A DNA stretch of 50,788 nucleotides, taken from positions 1 through 50,788 of the forward strand of contig NZ_AKIY01000325.1 in the NCBI RefSeq assembly GCF_000282615.1, given 5' to 3'. Positions 41,545 to 49,940 of this stretch are shown piece after piece. This DNA comes from Bradyrhizobium sp. YR681. Its GTDB lineage: Bacteria > Pseudomonadota > Alphaproteobacteria > Rhizobiales > Xanthobacteraceae. The translations under genes and the position numbers were made by a program. The notes beneath the pieces are model-generated. The model was not told the origin of the DNA. It worked only from the letters and a program-made list of their open reading frames with translations, and made no database searches. Positions within the stretch are counted from its first letter, which is position 1. Each line of letters opens with the position of its first letter.

Positions 41545-41573
41545 TTGACGCATTCACTTAACATGTTAAGTAT
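41545..41573 (+). promoter_or_regulatory. hpaH promoter with overlapping HpaR operator
   Basis: ACTTAACATGTTAAGT (41556-41571) is a perfect 16-bp palindrome. It overlaps a plausible sigma-70 promoter: TTGACG at 41545-41550, 17 bp, then AAGTAT at 41568-41573. The start of hpaH follows 32 bp later. Binding of HpaR here would block the -10 region, and the proximity to hpaR (63 bp) suggests that it also controls its own gene. Confidence 0.72.
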
Positions 41574-41604
41574 TTCCCGGCACCACCAATTTGGCCGATC
41601 ACAG

Positions 41605-42411
41605 ATGTCGCTTTCCAACGACGATATCCAGTCTTGCGCGAACCGTCTGCATCAGGCGGAGAAGACCCGCACGCAGATCCGGCAGCTCTCGCAGGATTTC
41701 CCGGGGATCACCATCGCAGACGCTTACGCGATTCAGAAGGCCTGGGTTGACGTCAAGATCGCCGAGGGGGCCATCGTCAAAGGCCACAAGATCGGCCTGA
41801 CCTCGAAGGCGATGCAGAGCGCGCTTGGCATTAACGAGCCGGATTCCGGCATGCTGCTCGACGACATGTTCTTCGCCGACGGCGGCGTCGTCCCGACCGA
41901 GCGCTTCATCGCGACGCGTGTCGAGGCCGAGCTCGCCTTCGTCATGAGCAAGCGGCTCTCGGGTCCTGATTGCACGATGTTCGACGTGCTCAACGCCACC
42001 GACTTCGTGGTGCCGGCGCTGGAGATTCTGGATACGCGGATCGAGCGCATCGATCCCAAGACCAAGGCGACGCGAAAGATCTTCGACACCATCGCCGACA
42101 ACGCCGCCAATGCCGGCATCGTGCTCGGAGGACGACCGATCCGTCCGCTGGACGCCGATCTGCGCTGGATCGGCGCGCTGTGCTTCAGGAACGGTCAGCT
42201 CGAAGAAACCGGCCTTGCCGCCGGCGTCCTCAATCATCCCGCGACCGCGGTGGCGTGGCTCGCCAACAAGATCGCGCCGCACGGCCTCGCGCTCGAACCG
42301 GGACAGGTCGTGCTCGCCGGCTCCTTCATCCGCCCGATCGAGACCCGCAAGGGCGACACAATTCAAGCCGATTATGGCGCCTACGGCTCGGTGAGCTGCT
42401 ACTTCGCGTAA
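41605..42411 (+). CDS. hpaH: HpaH, 2-oxohept-4-ene-1,7-dioate hydratase
   Basis: A 268-residue hydratase, very close to the 267-residue E. coli HpaH. It adds water to 2-oxohept-4-ene-1,7-dioate in homoprotocatechuate catabolism. Family marks are KGHKIGLTSKAMQ (about 50-62), DDMFFADGG, EAELAFVMSKRL and NPxGL-like C-terminal segments such as AWLANKIAPHGLALEPG. I chose the ATG at 41605 (MSLSNDDIQSCANRL) because it fits the family start; the earlier in-frame starts lie in or before the operator. It is first in the hpa operon. Confidence 0.9.
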   Translation: MSLSNDDIQSCANRLHQAEKTRTQIRQLSQDFPGITIADAYAIQKAWVDVKIAEGAIVKGHKIGLTSKAMQSALGINEPDSGMLLDDMFFADGGVVPTERFIATRVEAELAFVMSKRLSGPDCTMFDVLNATDFVVPALEILDTRIERIDPKTKATRKIFDTIADNAANAGIVLGGRPIRPLDADLRWIGALCFRNGQLEETGLAAGVLNHPATAVAWLANKIAPHGLALEPGQVVLAGSFIRPIETRKGDTIQADYGAYGSVSCYFA

Positions 42412-42443
42412 AGCAACAAGACGACACAGGGAGTGAAACCGCG

Positions 42444-42842
42444 ATGCCGCATTTCACGATCGAATATTCAGCCAATCTCGATGGCCGCCTCGACATCGGC
42501 GCCGTCTGCGAAGTCGTGCGCAAGGCGGCGGTCGAGACCGGCATCTTCCCGCTCGGCGGCATCCGCGTCCGCGCCATCCGCTGCGAGCATTATGCGATTG
42601 CGGACGCGCGGAACGACTACGGTTTCCTCGACATGGTGCTGCGCATCGGCGAGGGCCGCGACCTCCCTACGCGCCAGAAAGCCGGCGAACACGTCTTCCA
42701 GGCGCTCTCGAAACATCTCGATCCCGTCTTCACCGCCAGCAAGTTCGCCCTCTCGTTCGACATGCAGATCAACGACAAGGACACCAGCTGGAAGCGCAAC
42801 AACATCCACGACGCCTTGAAAGTGGAGACCGCACATGGATAA
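42444..42842 (+). CDS. hpaF: HpaF, 5-carboxymethyl-2-hydroxymuconate delta-isomerase
   Basis: A 132-residue tautomerase-family isomerase. The mature protein would start at Pro2 (MPHFTIEYSANL), as required for the N-terminal proline base of the family. The length fits E. coli HpaF (126). It isomerises 5-carboxymethyl-2-hydroxymuconate ahead of the decarboxylation step. GGGAG lies about 10 bases before the ATG. It ends 8 bp inside the hpaE start, so the two are coupled. The in-frame open region before 42444 overlaps hpaH in another phase and is not coding. Confidence 0.92.
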   Translation: MPHFTIEYSANLDGRLDIGAVCEVVRKAAVETGIFPLGGIRVRAIRCEHYAIADARNDYGFLDMVLRIGEGRDLPTRQKAGEHVFQALSKHLDPVFTASKFALSFDMQINDKDTSWKRNNIHDALKVETAHG

Positions 42843-44373
42843 GCCCACCCCGAAAGGCGACGTCTTCCAGGTCAACCGCGACCGCGCAGCCCCGCTGCTG
42901 AAGACGCTGCGTGCCGACGGCATCGGCCACATGATCGACGGCAAGATCGTGCCATCGATATCAGGCGAGACGTTCGAGACGAAGTCGCCGGTCGACGGTG
43001 CCGTGCTTGCAAGCGTCGCGCGCGGCAATGCCGAGGACATCGATCGCGCCGCGACAGCAGCCGCGCTCGCGTTCAAATCCTGGCGCGACATGGGGCCGGC
43101 GATGCGGAAGAAGCTGCTGCATCGCGTCGCCGACGCCATCGAGGACAACGCCGAAGACATCGCGGTGCTCGAATGCATCGATACCGGGCAGGCGTATCGG
43201 TTCATGGCGAAGGCTGCCGTTCGCGCAGCCGAAAACTTCCGCTTCTTCGCCGACAAGTGCGCCGAGGCGCGCGATGGCCAGAACACGCCGAGCGACGAGC
43301 ACTGGAACATCTCGACCCGCGTGCCGATCGGCCCGGTCGGTGTGATCACGCCGTGGAACACGCCGTTCATGCTCTCGACCTGGAAGATCGCGCCTGCGCT
43401 GGCGGCCGGCTGCACCGTCGTGCACAAGCCGGCGGAGTGGTCGCCGGTGACGGCCGCCATTCTCGCAAAACTCGTCAAGGAAGCCGGCGTGCCCGACGGC
43501 GTGCTCAACACCGTCCATGGCTTTGGCGAAGAGGCCGGCAAGGCGCTGACCGAGCATCCCGCCATCAAGGCGATCGGCTTCGTCGGCGAGAGTGCGACGG
43601 GCTCCGCGATCATGGTTCAGGGCGCACCGACTTTGAAGCGTGTGCATTTCGAGCTGGGCGGCAAGAACCCTGTCATCGTGTTCGACGACGCCGATCTCGA
43701 CCGCGCGCTCGATGCGGTCGTGTTCATGATCTACTCGCTCAACGGCGAGCGCTGCACCTCCTCCAGCCGTCTGTTGATTCAGGCCAGCATCGCCGAGAAA
43801 TTCGTGGAGAGGCTGACCGCGCGCGTGAAGGCGCTGAAGGTCGGCCACCCCCTCGATCCCGCTACCGAAATCGGGCCGCTGATCCACGAGCGGCATCTCG
43901 CAAAGGTCTGCTCCTATTTCGACGTCGCGCGGCAGGACGGCGCGACCATTGCGGTCGGCGGCAAGGCCTATGACGGCCCCGGCGGCGGACATTATGTCGA
44001 GCCGACGCTGGTGACCGGCGCGAACGGCAAGATGCGCGTGGCGCAGGAGGAAGTATTCGGCCCGTTCCTGACGGTGCTGCCATTCAAGGACGAGGCGGAC
44101 GCGATCGAGATCGCCAACGACATCCGCTATGGCCTCACCGGCTATGTCTGGACCAACGATGTCGGCCGGAGCTTGCGCGTCGCCGACGCGCTGGAGGCCG
44201 GCATGATCTGGCTGAACTCGGAAAACGTCCGCCATCTGCCGACGCCGTTCGGCGGCATGAAGGCCTCGGGCATCGGCCGCGACGGCGGGGATTACTCGTT
44301 CGACTTCTTCATGGAAACCAAGCACGTCTCGCTGGCGCGGGGCACGCACAAGATTCAGAAGCTGGGAATTTAG
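42835..44373 (+). CDS. hpaE: HpaE, 5-carboxymethyl-2-hydroxymuconate semialdehyde dehydrogenase
   Basis: A 512-residue aldehyde dehydrogenase. Catalytic motifs are FELGGKNPVIVFDDADLD (with the general-base Glu) and NGERCTSSSR (with the catalytic Cys). The NAD-binding region is TPWNTPFMLSTWKIAPALAAGC. It oxidises the ring-cleavage product of HpaD. The length and the N-terminal DGIGHMIDGKIVPS fit HpaE. It overlaps hpaF by 8 bp and is followed by a palindromic repeat before hpaD. Confidence 0.93.
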   Translation: MDKPTPKGDVFQVNRDRAAPLLKTLRADGIGHMIDGKIVPSISGETFETKSPVDGAVLASVARGNAEDIDRAATAAALAFKSWRDMGPAMRKKLLHRVADAIEDNAEDIAVLECIDTGQAYRFMAKAAVRAAENFRFFADKCAEARDGQNTPSDEHWNISTRVPIGPVGVITPWNTPFMLSTWKIAPALAAGCTVVHKPAEWSPVTAAILAKLVKEAGVPDGVLNTVHGFGEEAGKALTEHPAIKAIGFVGESATGSAIMVQGAPTLKRVHFELGGKNPVIVFDDADLDRALDAVVFMIYSLNGERCTSSSRLLIQASIAEKFVERLTARVKALKVGHPLDPATEIGPLIHERHLAKVCSYFDVARQDGATIAVGGKAYDGPGGGHYVEPTLVTGANGKMRVAQEEVFGPFLTVLPFKDEADAIEIANDIRYGLTGYVWTNDVGRSLRVADALEAGMIWLNSENVRHLPTPFGGMKASGIGRDGGDYSFDFFMETKHVSLARGTHKIQKLGI

Positions 44374-44380
44374 GGAGACG

Positions 44381-44476
44381 GTCATTCCGGGGCGTGCGGA
44401 GCACGAGCCCGGAATCCACGTCCACCAGCCGGGGTTATGGATCCCGGGCCTGGCCTTCGGGCCATCCCGGGATGAC
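44381..44476. repeat. Palindromic intergenic repeat (GTCATTCCGGGG type)
   Basis: GTCATTCCGGGGCGTGCG begins the element, and CATCCCGGGATGACG ends it; the arms pair at least over GTCATTCCGGG with CCCGGGATGAC, one mismatch. The middle holds GGAATCCACG and TTATGGATCCCGG. It sits inside the hpa operon, between hpaE and hpaD. The window's right end carries a related copy from 50711. Confidence 0.85.
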
Positions 44477-44497
44477 GAGAAGAGAGGGGAAACGCCA

Positions 44498-45481
44498 ATG
44501 CCCGTACCGCAACATATCTTCGAGCCGCCCTTCAACATCATCCGCTCGAGCCATGTCGTGCTCGACGTGACCGATCTGAAGCTCAGCCGCGAATTCTATG
44601 AGACCACCGTTGGCCTGCATGTCGAGGATGCCGACGACAAATTCGTCTACTTGCGCGCAGCCGAGGAGCACCAGCATCACTCGCTGGTGCTGCGCAAGGC
44701 GGCCGCGCCGGCCTGCGCCCGGCTCGGCTTCAAGGTCGGCAACGACGGGGATCTCGACAAGGCCACGGCCTTCCTCTCCGAGAACGGCCTTGGCTACGCC
44801 TTCGTCGATCAGCCTTTCCAGGGCCGCACGCTCCAGTTCACCGACCCCTTCGGCTTCCAGATCGAGCTCTACGCGGCGATGGACCGCCGGCCGCATCTCT
44901 TGCGCCGCTACGACCTCTACAGGGGATGCCACCCGCAGCGGCTCGACCATTTCAACGTCTTCGCCGCCGAGGTGCAGGACACCGTCGACTTCTATGCCCG
45001 GCTCGGCTTCCGCCTCACCGAGTATGCGGAAGAGGACGGGCCGAACGGCCGGATCGCCGCGGCGTGGATGCACCGCAAGGGCAATGTCCACGATTTTGCC
45101 ATCACCAACGGCAAGGGCCCTCGCCTGCACCACTTCGCCTACTGGACACCGACGGCGATGAACATCATCCATCTCTGCGACGTCATGGCTTCCCAGGGTT
45201 TTGTGAAGAACATCGAGCGCGGCCCCGGACGCCACGGCATCTCGAATGCGTTCTTTCTCTATGTCCGCGATCCCGACGGACATCGGCTCGAGCTCTACAC
45301 CAGCGACTACTTTACCGGCGACCACGACCACAAGCCGCTGCGCTGGTCGCTGCGCGATCCGCGCCGCCAGACGTTGTGGGGCGCGCCCGCGCCGCGTTCC
45401 TGGTTCGAGCAGGGCTCGCCGTTCGCAGGGCAAACCGTGCGTGAGCCGAAATTCGTGGCCGACGTGCTGGTGGCGGATTAG
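44498..45481 (+). CDS. hpaD: HpaD, homoprotocatechuate 2,3-dioxygenase (type I extradiol)
   Basis: A 327-residue vicinal-oxygen-chelate dioxygenase. It opens the ring of 3,4-dihydroxyphenylacetate next to the hydroxyls. The metal ligands of the type I family are visible at H151 (RLDHFNVF), H211 or H212 (RLHHFAYW) and E265 (HRLELYTSDY), close to the His155/His214/Glu267 positions of the Brevibacterium and Arthrobacter enzymes. It therefore differs from the E. coli HpaD of the unrelated LigB-type family. The metal may be Fe(II) or Mn(II). The start lies 21 bp after the repeat. Confidence 0.93.
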   Translation: MPVPQHIFEPPFNIIRSSHVVLDVTDLKLSREFYETTVGLHVEDADDKFVYLRAAEEHQHHSLVLRKAAAPACARLGFKVGNDGDLDKATAFLSENGLGYAFVDQPFQGRTLQFTDPFGFQIELYAAMDRRPHLLRRYDLYRGCHPQRLDHFNVFAAEVQDTVDFYARLGFRLTEYAEEDGPNGRIAAAWMHRKGNVHDFAITNGKGPRLHHFAYWTPTAMNIIHLCDVMASQGFVKNIERGPGRHGISNAFFLYVRDPDGHRLELYTSDYFTGDHDHKPLRWSLRDPRRQTLWGAPAPRSWFEQGSPFAGQTVREPKFVADVLVAD

Positions 45482-45484
45482 GCC

Positions 45485-46354
45485 ATGAAGCTCCCCCGAC
45501 TCGCCACATATTCCGTCAAGGGTGATACCAGCTACGGCGCCGTCCTGGAGGGCGGCATCGTCGATCTCTCCGCGCGCTACGCCAAGGACTATCCGACTCT
45601 GCGCGACGTGATCGCCGCCGGAAAGCTGGTGAGCTTCGCCGAGGAAGCCGCTGGCCGCACGCCGGACCACGCACTCGCCGACATCACCTGGCTGCCGCCA
45701 GTGCCCGCGCCGGAAAAAATCATCTGCATCGGCGTCAACTACCCCGATCGTAACGCGGAGTACAAGGACGGCCAGGACGCGCCGAAATATCCGAGCATGT
45801 TCATGCGCTCGCCCCGCTCCTTCGTCGGCCATGACACGCCACTGGTGCGCCCGCGCGCCTCCGCGCAGCTCGATTATGAAGGCGAGATCGTGCTGGTGAT
45901 CGGCAAGCCGGGCCGGCACATTGCGGAGAGCGCCGCGCTCGACCACATCGCAGCGCTGACGCTCTGCAACGAAGGCTCGGTGCGCGACTGGCTGCGTCAC
46001 GCCAAGTTCAACGTGACGCAGGGCAAAAACTTCGATTCCAGCGGCAGCCTCGGCCCGTGGCTGGTGCCCTACATCAGGGAAGCGCAGCTCGCCGACATCA
46101 GGCTGACCACGCACGTCAACGGCGAGCTCAGGCAGGACGACCGTACCAGCCGGCTAATGTTCCCGTTCCGCTATCTGATCAGCTATATCTCGACCTTCGC
46201 AACGCTCGTTCCCGGTGACATCATCGTGACGGGCACGCCGACCGGCGCCGGTGCGCGGTTCGATCCGCCGCGCTATCTGAAGCCGGGTGACGTGATAGAA
46301 GTCGCGGCCGAAGGCATCGGATCCTTGCGCAACGGTGTCGTCGACGAAGCCTGA
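45485..46354 (+). CDS. FAH-family hydrolase/decarboxylase, probable HpaG
   Basis: A 289-residue fumarylacetoacetate-hydrolase-family protein with the metal region ASAQLDYEGEIVLVIGK (about 120-136) and KNFDSSGSLGPWLV, and a C-terminal PTGAGARFDPPRYLKPGDVIEVAAEGIGSLRN. In the homoprotocatechuate pathway such proteins decarboxylate 5-oxopent-3-ene-1,2,5-tricarboxylate. E. coli HpaG is a two-domain protein of about 430 residues; this one has a single FAH domain. It starts 3 bp after hpaD. A different FAH-type substrate cannot be excluded. Confidence 0.85.
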   Translation: MKLPRLATYSVKGDTSYGAVLEGGIVDLSARYAKDYPTLRDVIAAGKLVSFAEEAAGRTPDHALADITWLPPVPAPEKIICIGVNYPDRNAEYKDGQDAPKYPSMFMRSPRSFVGHDTPLVRPRASAQLDYEGEIVLVIGKPGRHIAESAALDHIAALTLCNEGSVRDWLRHAKFNVTQGKNFDSSGSLGPWLVPYIREAQLADIRLTTHVNGELRQDDRTSRLMFPFRYLISYISTFATLVPGDIIVTGTPTGAGARFDPPRYLKPGDVIEVAAEGIGSLRNGVVDEA

Positions 46355-46379
46355 CCAACAACGCGAATGGAATGAAACA

Positions 46380-48005
46380 ATGACCACCCTCACCGGCGGC
46401 GAAGCGATCGTAAGCGGGCTCGTCGCCCATGGCGTCGACACCGTGTTCGGCCTGCCCGGCGCGCAGGTCTACGGCCTGTTCGATGCCTTCCACCAGGCCC
46501 AGCTCAAGGTGATCGGCGCGCGGCACGAGCAGGCCTGCGGCTACATGGCGTTCGGTTATGCGCGCTCCAGCGGCCGGCCCGGCGTGTTCAGCGTGGTGCC
46601 CGGCCCCGGCGTGCTCAACGCCAGCGCGGCGCTGCTGACCGCCTTTGGATGCAACGAGCCGGTGCTGTGCGTCACCGGCCAGGTGCCGACGCAGTTCCTG
46701 GGCAAGGGGCGCGGCCATCTGCACGAGATGCCGGACCAGCTCGCGACCCTGCGCACCTATGTGAAATGGGCGGATCGGATCGAAACGCCCGGCAACGCGC
46801 CGATTACGGTCGCACGGGCGTTCCAGGAGATGACGTCCGGCCGGCGCGGCCCCGCCTCGGTCGAGATGCCCTGGGACATCTTCACCCAGCGCGCTGACAC
46901 GGCCGCCGCGCAGGTGCTGGAGCCACTGCCCGCGCCGCGGCCCGATCCAGATCTCATCAAGCAGGCTGCCGCGCTGATCAAGAGCAGCAAGGCGCCGATG
47001 ATCTTCGTCGGCAGCGGCGCGATCGAGGCGCGCGACGAAGTCCTCGAGCTTGCCGAGATGATCGACGCGCCCGTCGTTGCCTTCCGTAGCGGCCGCGGCA
47101 TCGTCTCCAATGCGCACGAGCTCGGGCTCACCATGGCCGCCGCCTATAAACTGTGGCCGAAGACCGATCTCATGATCGGCATCGGCTCGCGGCTGGAGCT
47201 GCCGACCATGTCGCGCTGGCCGTTCCGCCCCGACGGGTTGAAGAGCATCCGCATCGACATCGATCCGGTCGAGATGCGGCGCTTCATCTCGGACACGGCC
47301 ATCGTCGCCGATGCCAGGGCCGCAACCGCCGACCTCGCTGCTGCCGTCAGCAAGGCCGGCTACAGCAAGACCGCCGGCCGCCGCGCCGCGATCCGTGAGG
47401 CGACTGCGACCGCGCTGGCGGAAATCCAGCGCATCCAGCCGCAGATGGCGTATCTGAACATTCTGCGCGAGGTGCTGCCGGCAAACGCGATCGTCACCGA
47501 TGAACTGTCGCAGTTCGGCTTCGCCTCCTGGTATGGCTTCCCGATCTATGAGCCGCGCACCTTCATCACCTCGGGCTATCAGGGCACGCTCGGCTCGGGC
47601 TTCCCGACCGCGCTGGGTGCCAAGGTCGCCAATCCCGACAAGCCGGTGGTGGCGATCACCGGCGACGGCGGCTTCATGTTCGGCGTACAGGAGCTTGCCA
47701 CCGCCGTGCAGTTCAACATCGGCGTGGTGACGCTGGTGTTCAACAACAACGCCTACGGCAATGTCCGCCGCGACCAGCGCGAACGATTCGACGGCCGCGT
47801 GGTGGCGTCAGATCTGGTCAATCCTGACTTCGTCAAGCTCGCGGAGTCCTTTGGTGTCGCATCCGCGCGCGTCACCGCACCGGACCAGTTCAAGGCGGCG
47901 ATGGAGAAGGCGCTCGCGCATGGCGGGCCGTACCTGATCTCGGTCGAGGTGACCAGGGATTCGGAAGTCAGCCCCTGGGCGTTCATCCACCCGCCGAAGC
48001 CTTGA
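46380..48005 (+). CDS. ThDP-dependent enzyme, acetolactate-synthase-like
   Basis: A 541-residue protein with the three domains of the acetolactate synthase group: the activating glutamate is in GARHEQACGY (about 55), and the cofactor motif GDGGFMFGVQELATAVQFN...FNNNAYG lies near 420-450. The position at the end of the hpa operon suggests a role in aromatic or keto acid breakdown, for instance decarboxylation of an arylpyruvate, but no specific activity is readable. No small regulatory subunit is present, which argues against a biosynthetic acetolactate synthase. The start codon is ATG at 46380, 25 bp after the FAH gene. Its 3' end overlaps the convergent MFS gene by 23 bp. Confidence 0.85.
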   Translation: MTTLTGGEAIVSGLVAHGVDTVFGLPGAQVYGLFDAFHQAQLKVIGARHEQACGYMAFGYARSSGRPGVFSVVPGPGVLNASAALLTAFGCNEPVLCVTGQVPTQFLGKGRGHLHEMPDQLATLRTYVKWADRIETPGNAPITVARAFQEMTSGRRGPASVEMPWDIFTQRADTAAAQVLEPLPAPRPDPDLIKQAAALIKSSKAPMIFVGSGAIEARDEVLELAEMIDAPVVAFRSGRGIVSNAHELGLTMAAAYKLWPKTDLMIGIGSRLELPTMSRWPFRPDGLKSIRIDIDPVEMRRFISDTAIVADARAATADLAAAVSKAGYSKTAGRRAAIREATATALAEIQRIQPQMAYLNILREVLPANAIVTDELSQFGFASWYGFPIYEPRTFITSGYQGTLGSGFPTALGAKVANPDKPVVAITGDGGFMFGVQELATAVQFNIGVVTLVFNNNAYGNVRRDQRERFDGRVVASDLVNPDFVKLAESFGVASARVTAPDQFKAAMEKALAHGGPYLISVEVTRDSEVSPWAFIHPPKP

Positions 48006-49224
48006 GGTGACCACCCCCCTGTAACCGCGCCGCCGCGATCACCAGCAAGCCGGCGCCTGCGACCGACCAGCAGGCGACCGGCGCCCAATGCAGCAACGGC
48101 GCGTAGTCCGGCATCTTCTGCAAGCCGCCGGCGACGGCGGCCATGCGCGCGAAGGTGCCGAGGGCCAGCGCCGAGAACACGAGCCCCGTGACCTTTCCCT
48201 CCGCGCCGGTCGAGCCGATGGCAAGCGCGGCCGAGATCGCGCTCATCAGCATGCAGCCCCACGCCGCTCCGGCGAGAAATTGCGCGGCGATCAGAACGTT
48301 GAGGCTACCGGCGAATTCGGCCGCAGCGATCGCGACCGCTCCGAGCAATCCGGCCGCGCCCATCACGATCAGGCCGCCGCGGTGCTTGACGACGAGGCTC
48401 GCCGGAAACATCGCGATGTTGAAGCCGATCCAGAACACCGGCATCAGCCATGGCAACTCGTCGGGCCTCGCAAAACGCAGATAGAACGGCGCGCTGTTCA
48501 TGGCGAAGTGCAACTGATAGCCGAGCGCGAGCGCCACCATCGCGACGATGAAAGCGATCGGCACGAGGCCCAGCGGCTTTGCCGCCTCGGCCGGTGTCGG
48601 CGGCACGGTGTCGCGCGCGACATCATGTTCGATGCGCGACAGCCCCAGCGCCGTGAGCAGCAGCACGGCGCTGGAGATCACGAACGGCAGCCGCGCATCG
48701 TGCTCGCGCATCACCACACCGAGATAGGGCGAGACCGCGCCGGCGACGCCATAGCCGAGCATCGCGAGCGCGGCGAGGAACGGCACCTGCGGCCGCGCGC
48801 GGTACTTGCCGAGCAGGGTCAGCGGCGGCGCGCGCAGCGCGGATGACGCGACCGACCACACCACGATCAGCGCGATGAACCAGCCCTGCGCGGCAGCGCC
48901 GCCTCCGGCGACGAAGGGCAGCGCGACGAATGCGGCGCAGGAGATCGCGGCCACGAGCCCGACGAACAGGCCAAGCCTGCCGACATGGGGCGCGAGCTTG
49001 TCGGCGGCGATCCCCATGGCGGTGTCGGCGATGGTGAAGATCGCCTGGTCCAGCATCAGGATGAGGATGACGGCGGATGGCGCGATGCCGACTTCGGCGG
49101 CGAGCTTTGGCAGATAGATGACGTAGGTGGTCCAGCCCAGCGAGAATACGAGTTGCAGCGCGGCGAGATAAAGGCCGGTGCGGTTGGCCGTCCCGCTGTG
49201 GGCCGAGAGCTGTGTTGTCGTCAT
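47983..49224 (-). CDS. Major facilitator superfamily transporter
   Basis: A 413-residue transporter with about 12 membrane helices, in two blocks around a cytoplasmic loop (about 190-215). The region ADKLAPHVGRLGLFVG after helix 2 stands in for the family's loop motif. I chose the ATG at 49224, preceded by GGGGAGG. The longer open frame upstream passes through alkB in another phase. The 3' end overlaps the ThDP enzyme by 23 bp on the opposite strand. The substrate is unknown; it could export or import a compound of the adjoining pathway, but transcription is opposite to hpa. Confidence 0.88.
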   Translation of the reverse strand: MTTTQLSAHSGTANRTGLYLAALQLVFSLGWTTYVIYLPKLAAEVGIAPSAVILILMLDQAIFTIADTAMGIAADKLAPHVGRLGLFVGLVAAISCAAFVALPFVAGGGAAAQGWFIALIVVWSVASSALRAPPLTLLGKYRARPQVPFLAALAMLGYGVAGAVSPYLGVVMREHDARLPFVISSAVLLLTALGLSRIEHDVARDTVPPTPAEAAKPLGLVPIAFIVAMVALALGYQLHFAMNSAPFYLRFARPDELPWLMPVFWIGFNIAMFPASLVVKHRGGLIVMGAAGLLGAVAIAAAEFAGSLNVLIAAQFLAGAAWGCMLMSAISAALAIGSTGAEGKVTGLVFSALALGTFARMAAVAGGLQKMPDYAPLLHWAPVACWSVAGAGLLVIAAARLQGGGHLKASAGG

Positions 49225-49277
49225 ATCGCCGCCTCCCCGTCCCGAGCTTAGACGAGTGGGGGCTGCGAGAAAACGTG

Positions 49278-49931
49278 TCAACGCGTCCTTCGGAAGGTCA
49301 AATTGATTCGTTTCCGCCCGAGCAGCGCGTGCTCGCCCTCGGCGAGCGGCGCGACGCCGTGATAGGCGAGCCGGCTGGCGCCGCCCCAGACCACGACGTC
49401 GCCATGGACGAGCCGGAAGCGCCGCGGCTTGTCGGCGCGCGCCATGCCGCCGAACAGGAACGTCGCTGGCAGGCCGAGCGAGACCGAGACGATTGGCGCC
49501 GAATAGTCCAGCTCGTCCTTGTCCTGATGCAGCGACAGCCGCGTGCCGGGCTCGTAGCGATTGACGAGGCAGGCATCGGGCGCAAAGCCGGCAAAGCCGC
49601 CCTGCTCCGCCGCGCTGCGGGCGAGATCGCGGAGCACCGGCGGCATGACTGGCCACGGCGCGCCGGTGCGCGGATCGATGGGATCGTAACGATAGCCGGT
49701 GTGATCGGTGATCCAGCCGCGCTCGCCGCAATTTGTCATCGCCACCGACATCAGATGACCGCCGGGCGTGGTCATGCGACGGAACGGCGACTGCGCCACG
49801 ATGGCGCGCACCGCTTCGATCAGCTCGCTCTCGATCGGCTTGACGAAACCGCGCAGCAGCACGGCACCGTCGGCGATCTCCTCACGCGACGGCTGGGCCT
49901 CGGCGACATTGTCGAACAGATCAGCCGTCAA
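49278..49931 (-). CDS. alkB: AlkB, 2-oxoglutarate-dependent alkylated-DNA dioxygenase
   Basis: A 217-residue AlkB. It repairs 1-methyladenine and 3-methylcytosine by oxidative demethylation. The Fe(II) ligands are H135 and D137 (LHQDKDE) and H191 (LAYHGV), and the 2-oxoglutarate-binding RxNxxxR appears as R208-N210-R214 in KRINLTFR. GERGWITDHTGYRYDPIDP fits the E. coli nucleotide-recognition lid. It starts 9 bp after a 2OG-Fe(II) oxygenase gene, with which it forms a minus-strand operon. No ada box or LexA site is clear. Confidence 0.94.
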   Translation of the reverse strand: MTADLFDNVAEAQPSREEIADGAVLLRGFVKPIESELIEAVRAIVAQSPFRRMTTPGGHLMSVAMTNCGERGWITDHTGYRYDPIDPRTGAPWPVMPPVLRDLARSAAEQGGFAGFAPDACLVNRYEPGTRLSLHQDKDELDYSAPIVSVSLGLPATFLFGGMARADKPRRFRLVHGDVVVWGGASRLAYHGVAPLAEGEHALLGRKRINLTFRRTR

Positions 49932-49940
49932 TAGCAGCGC

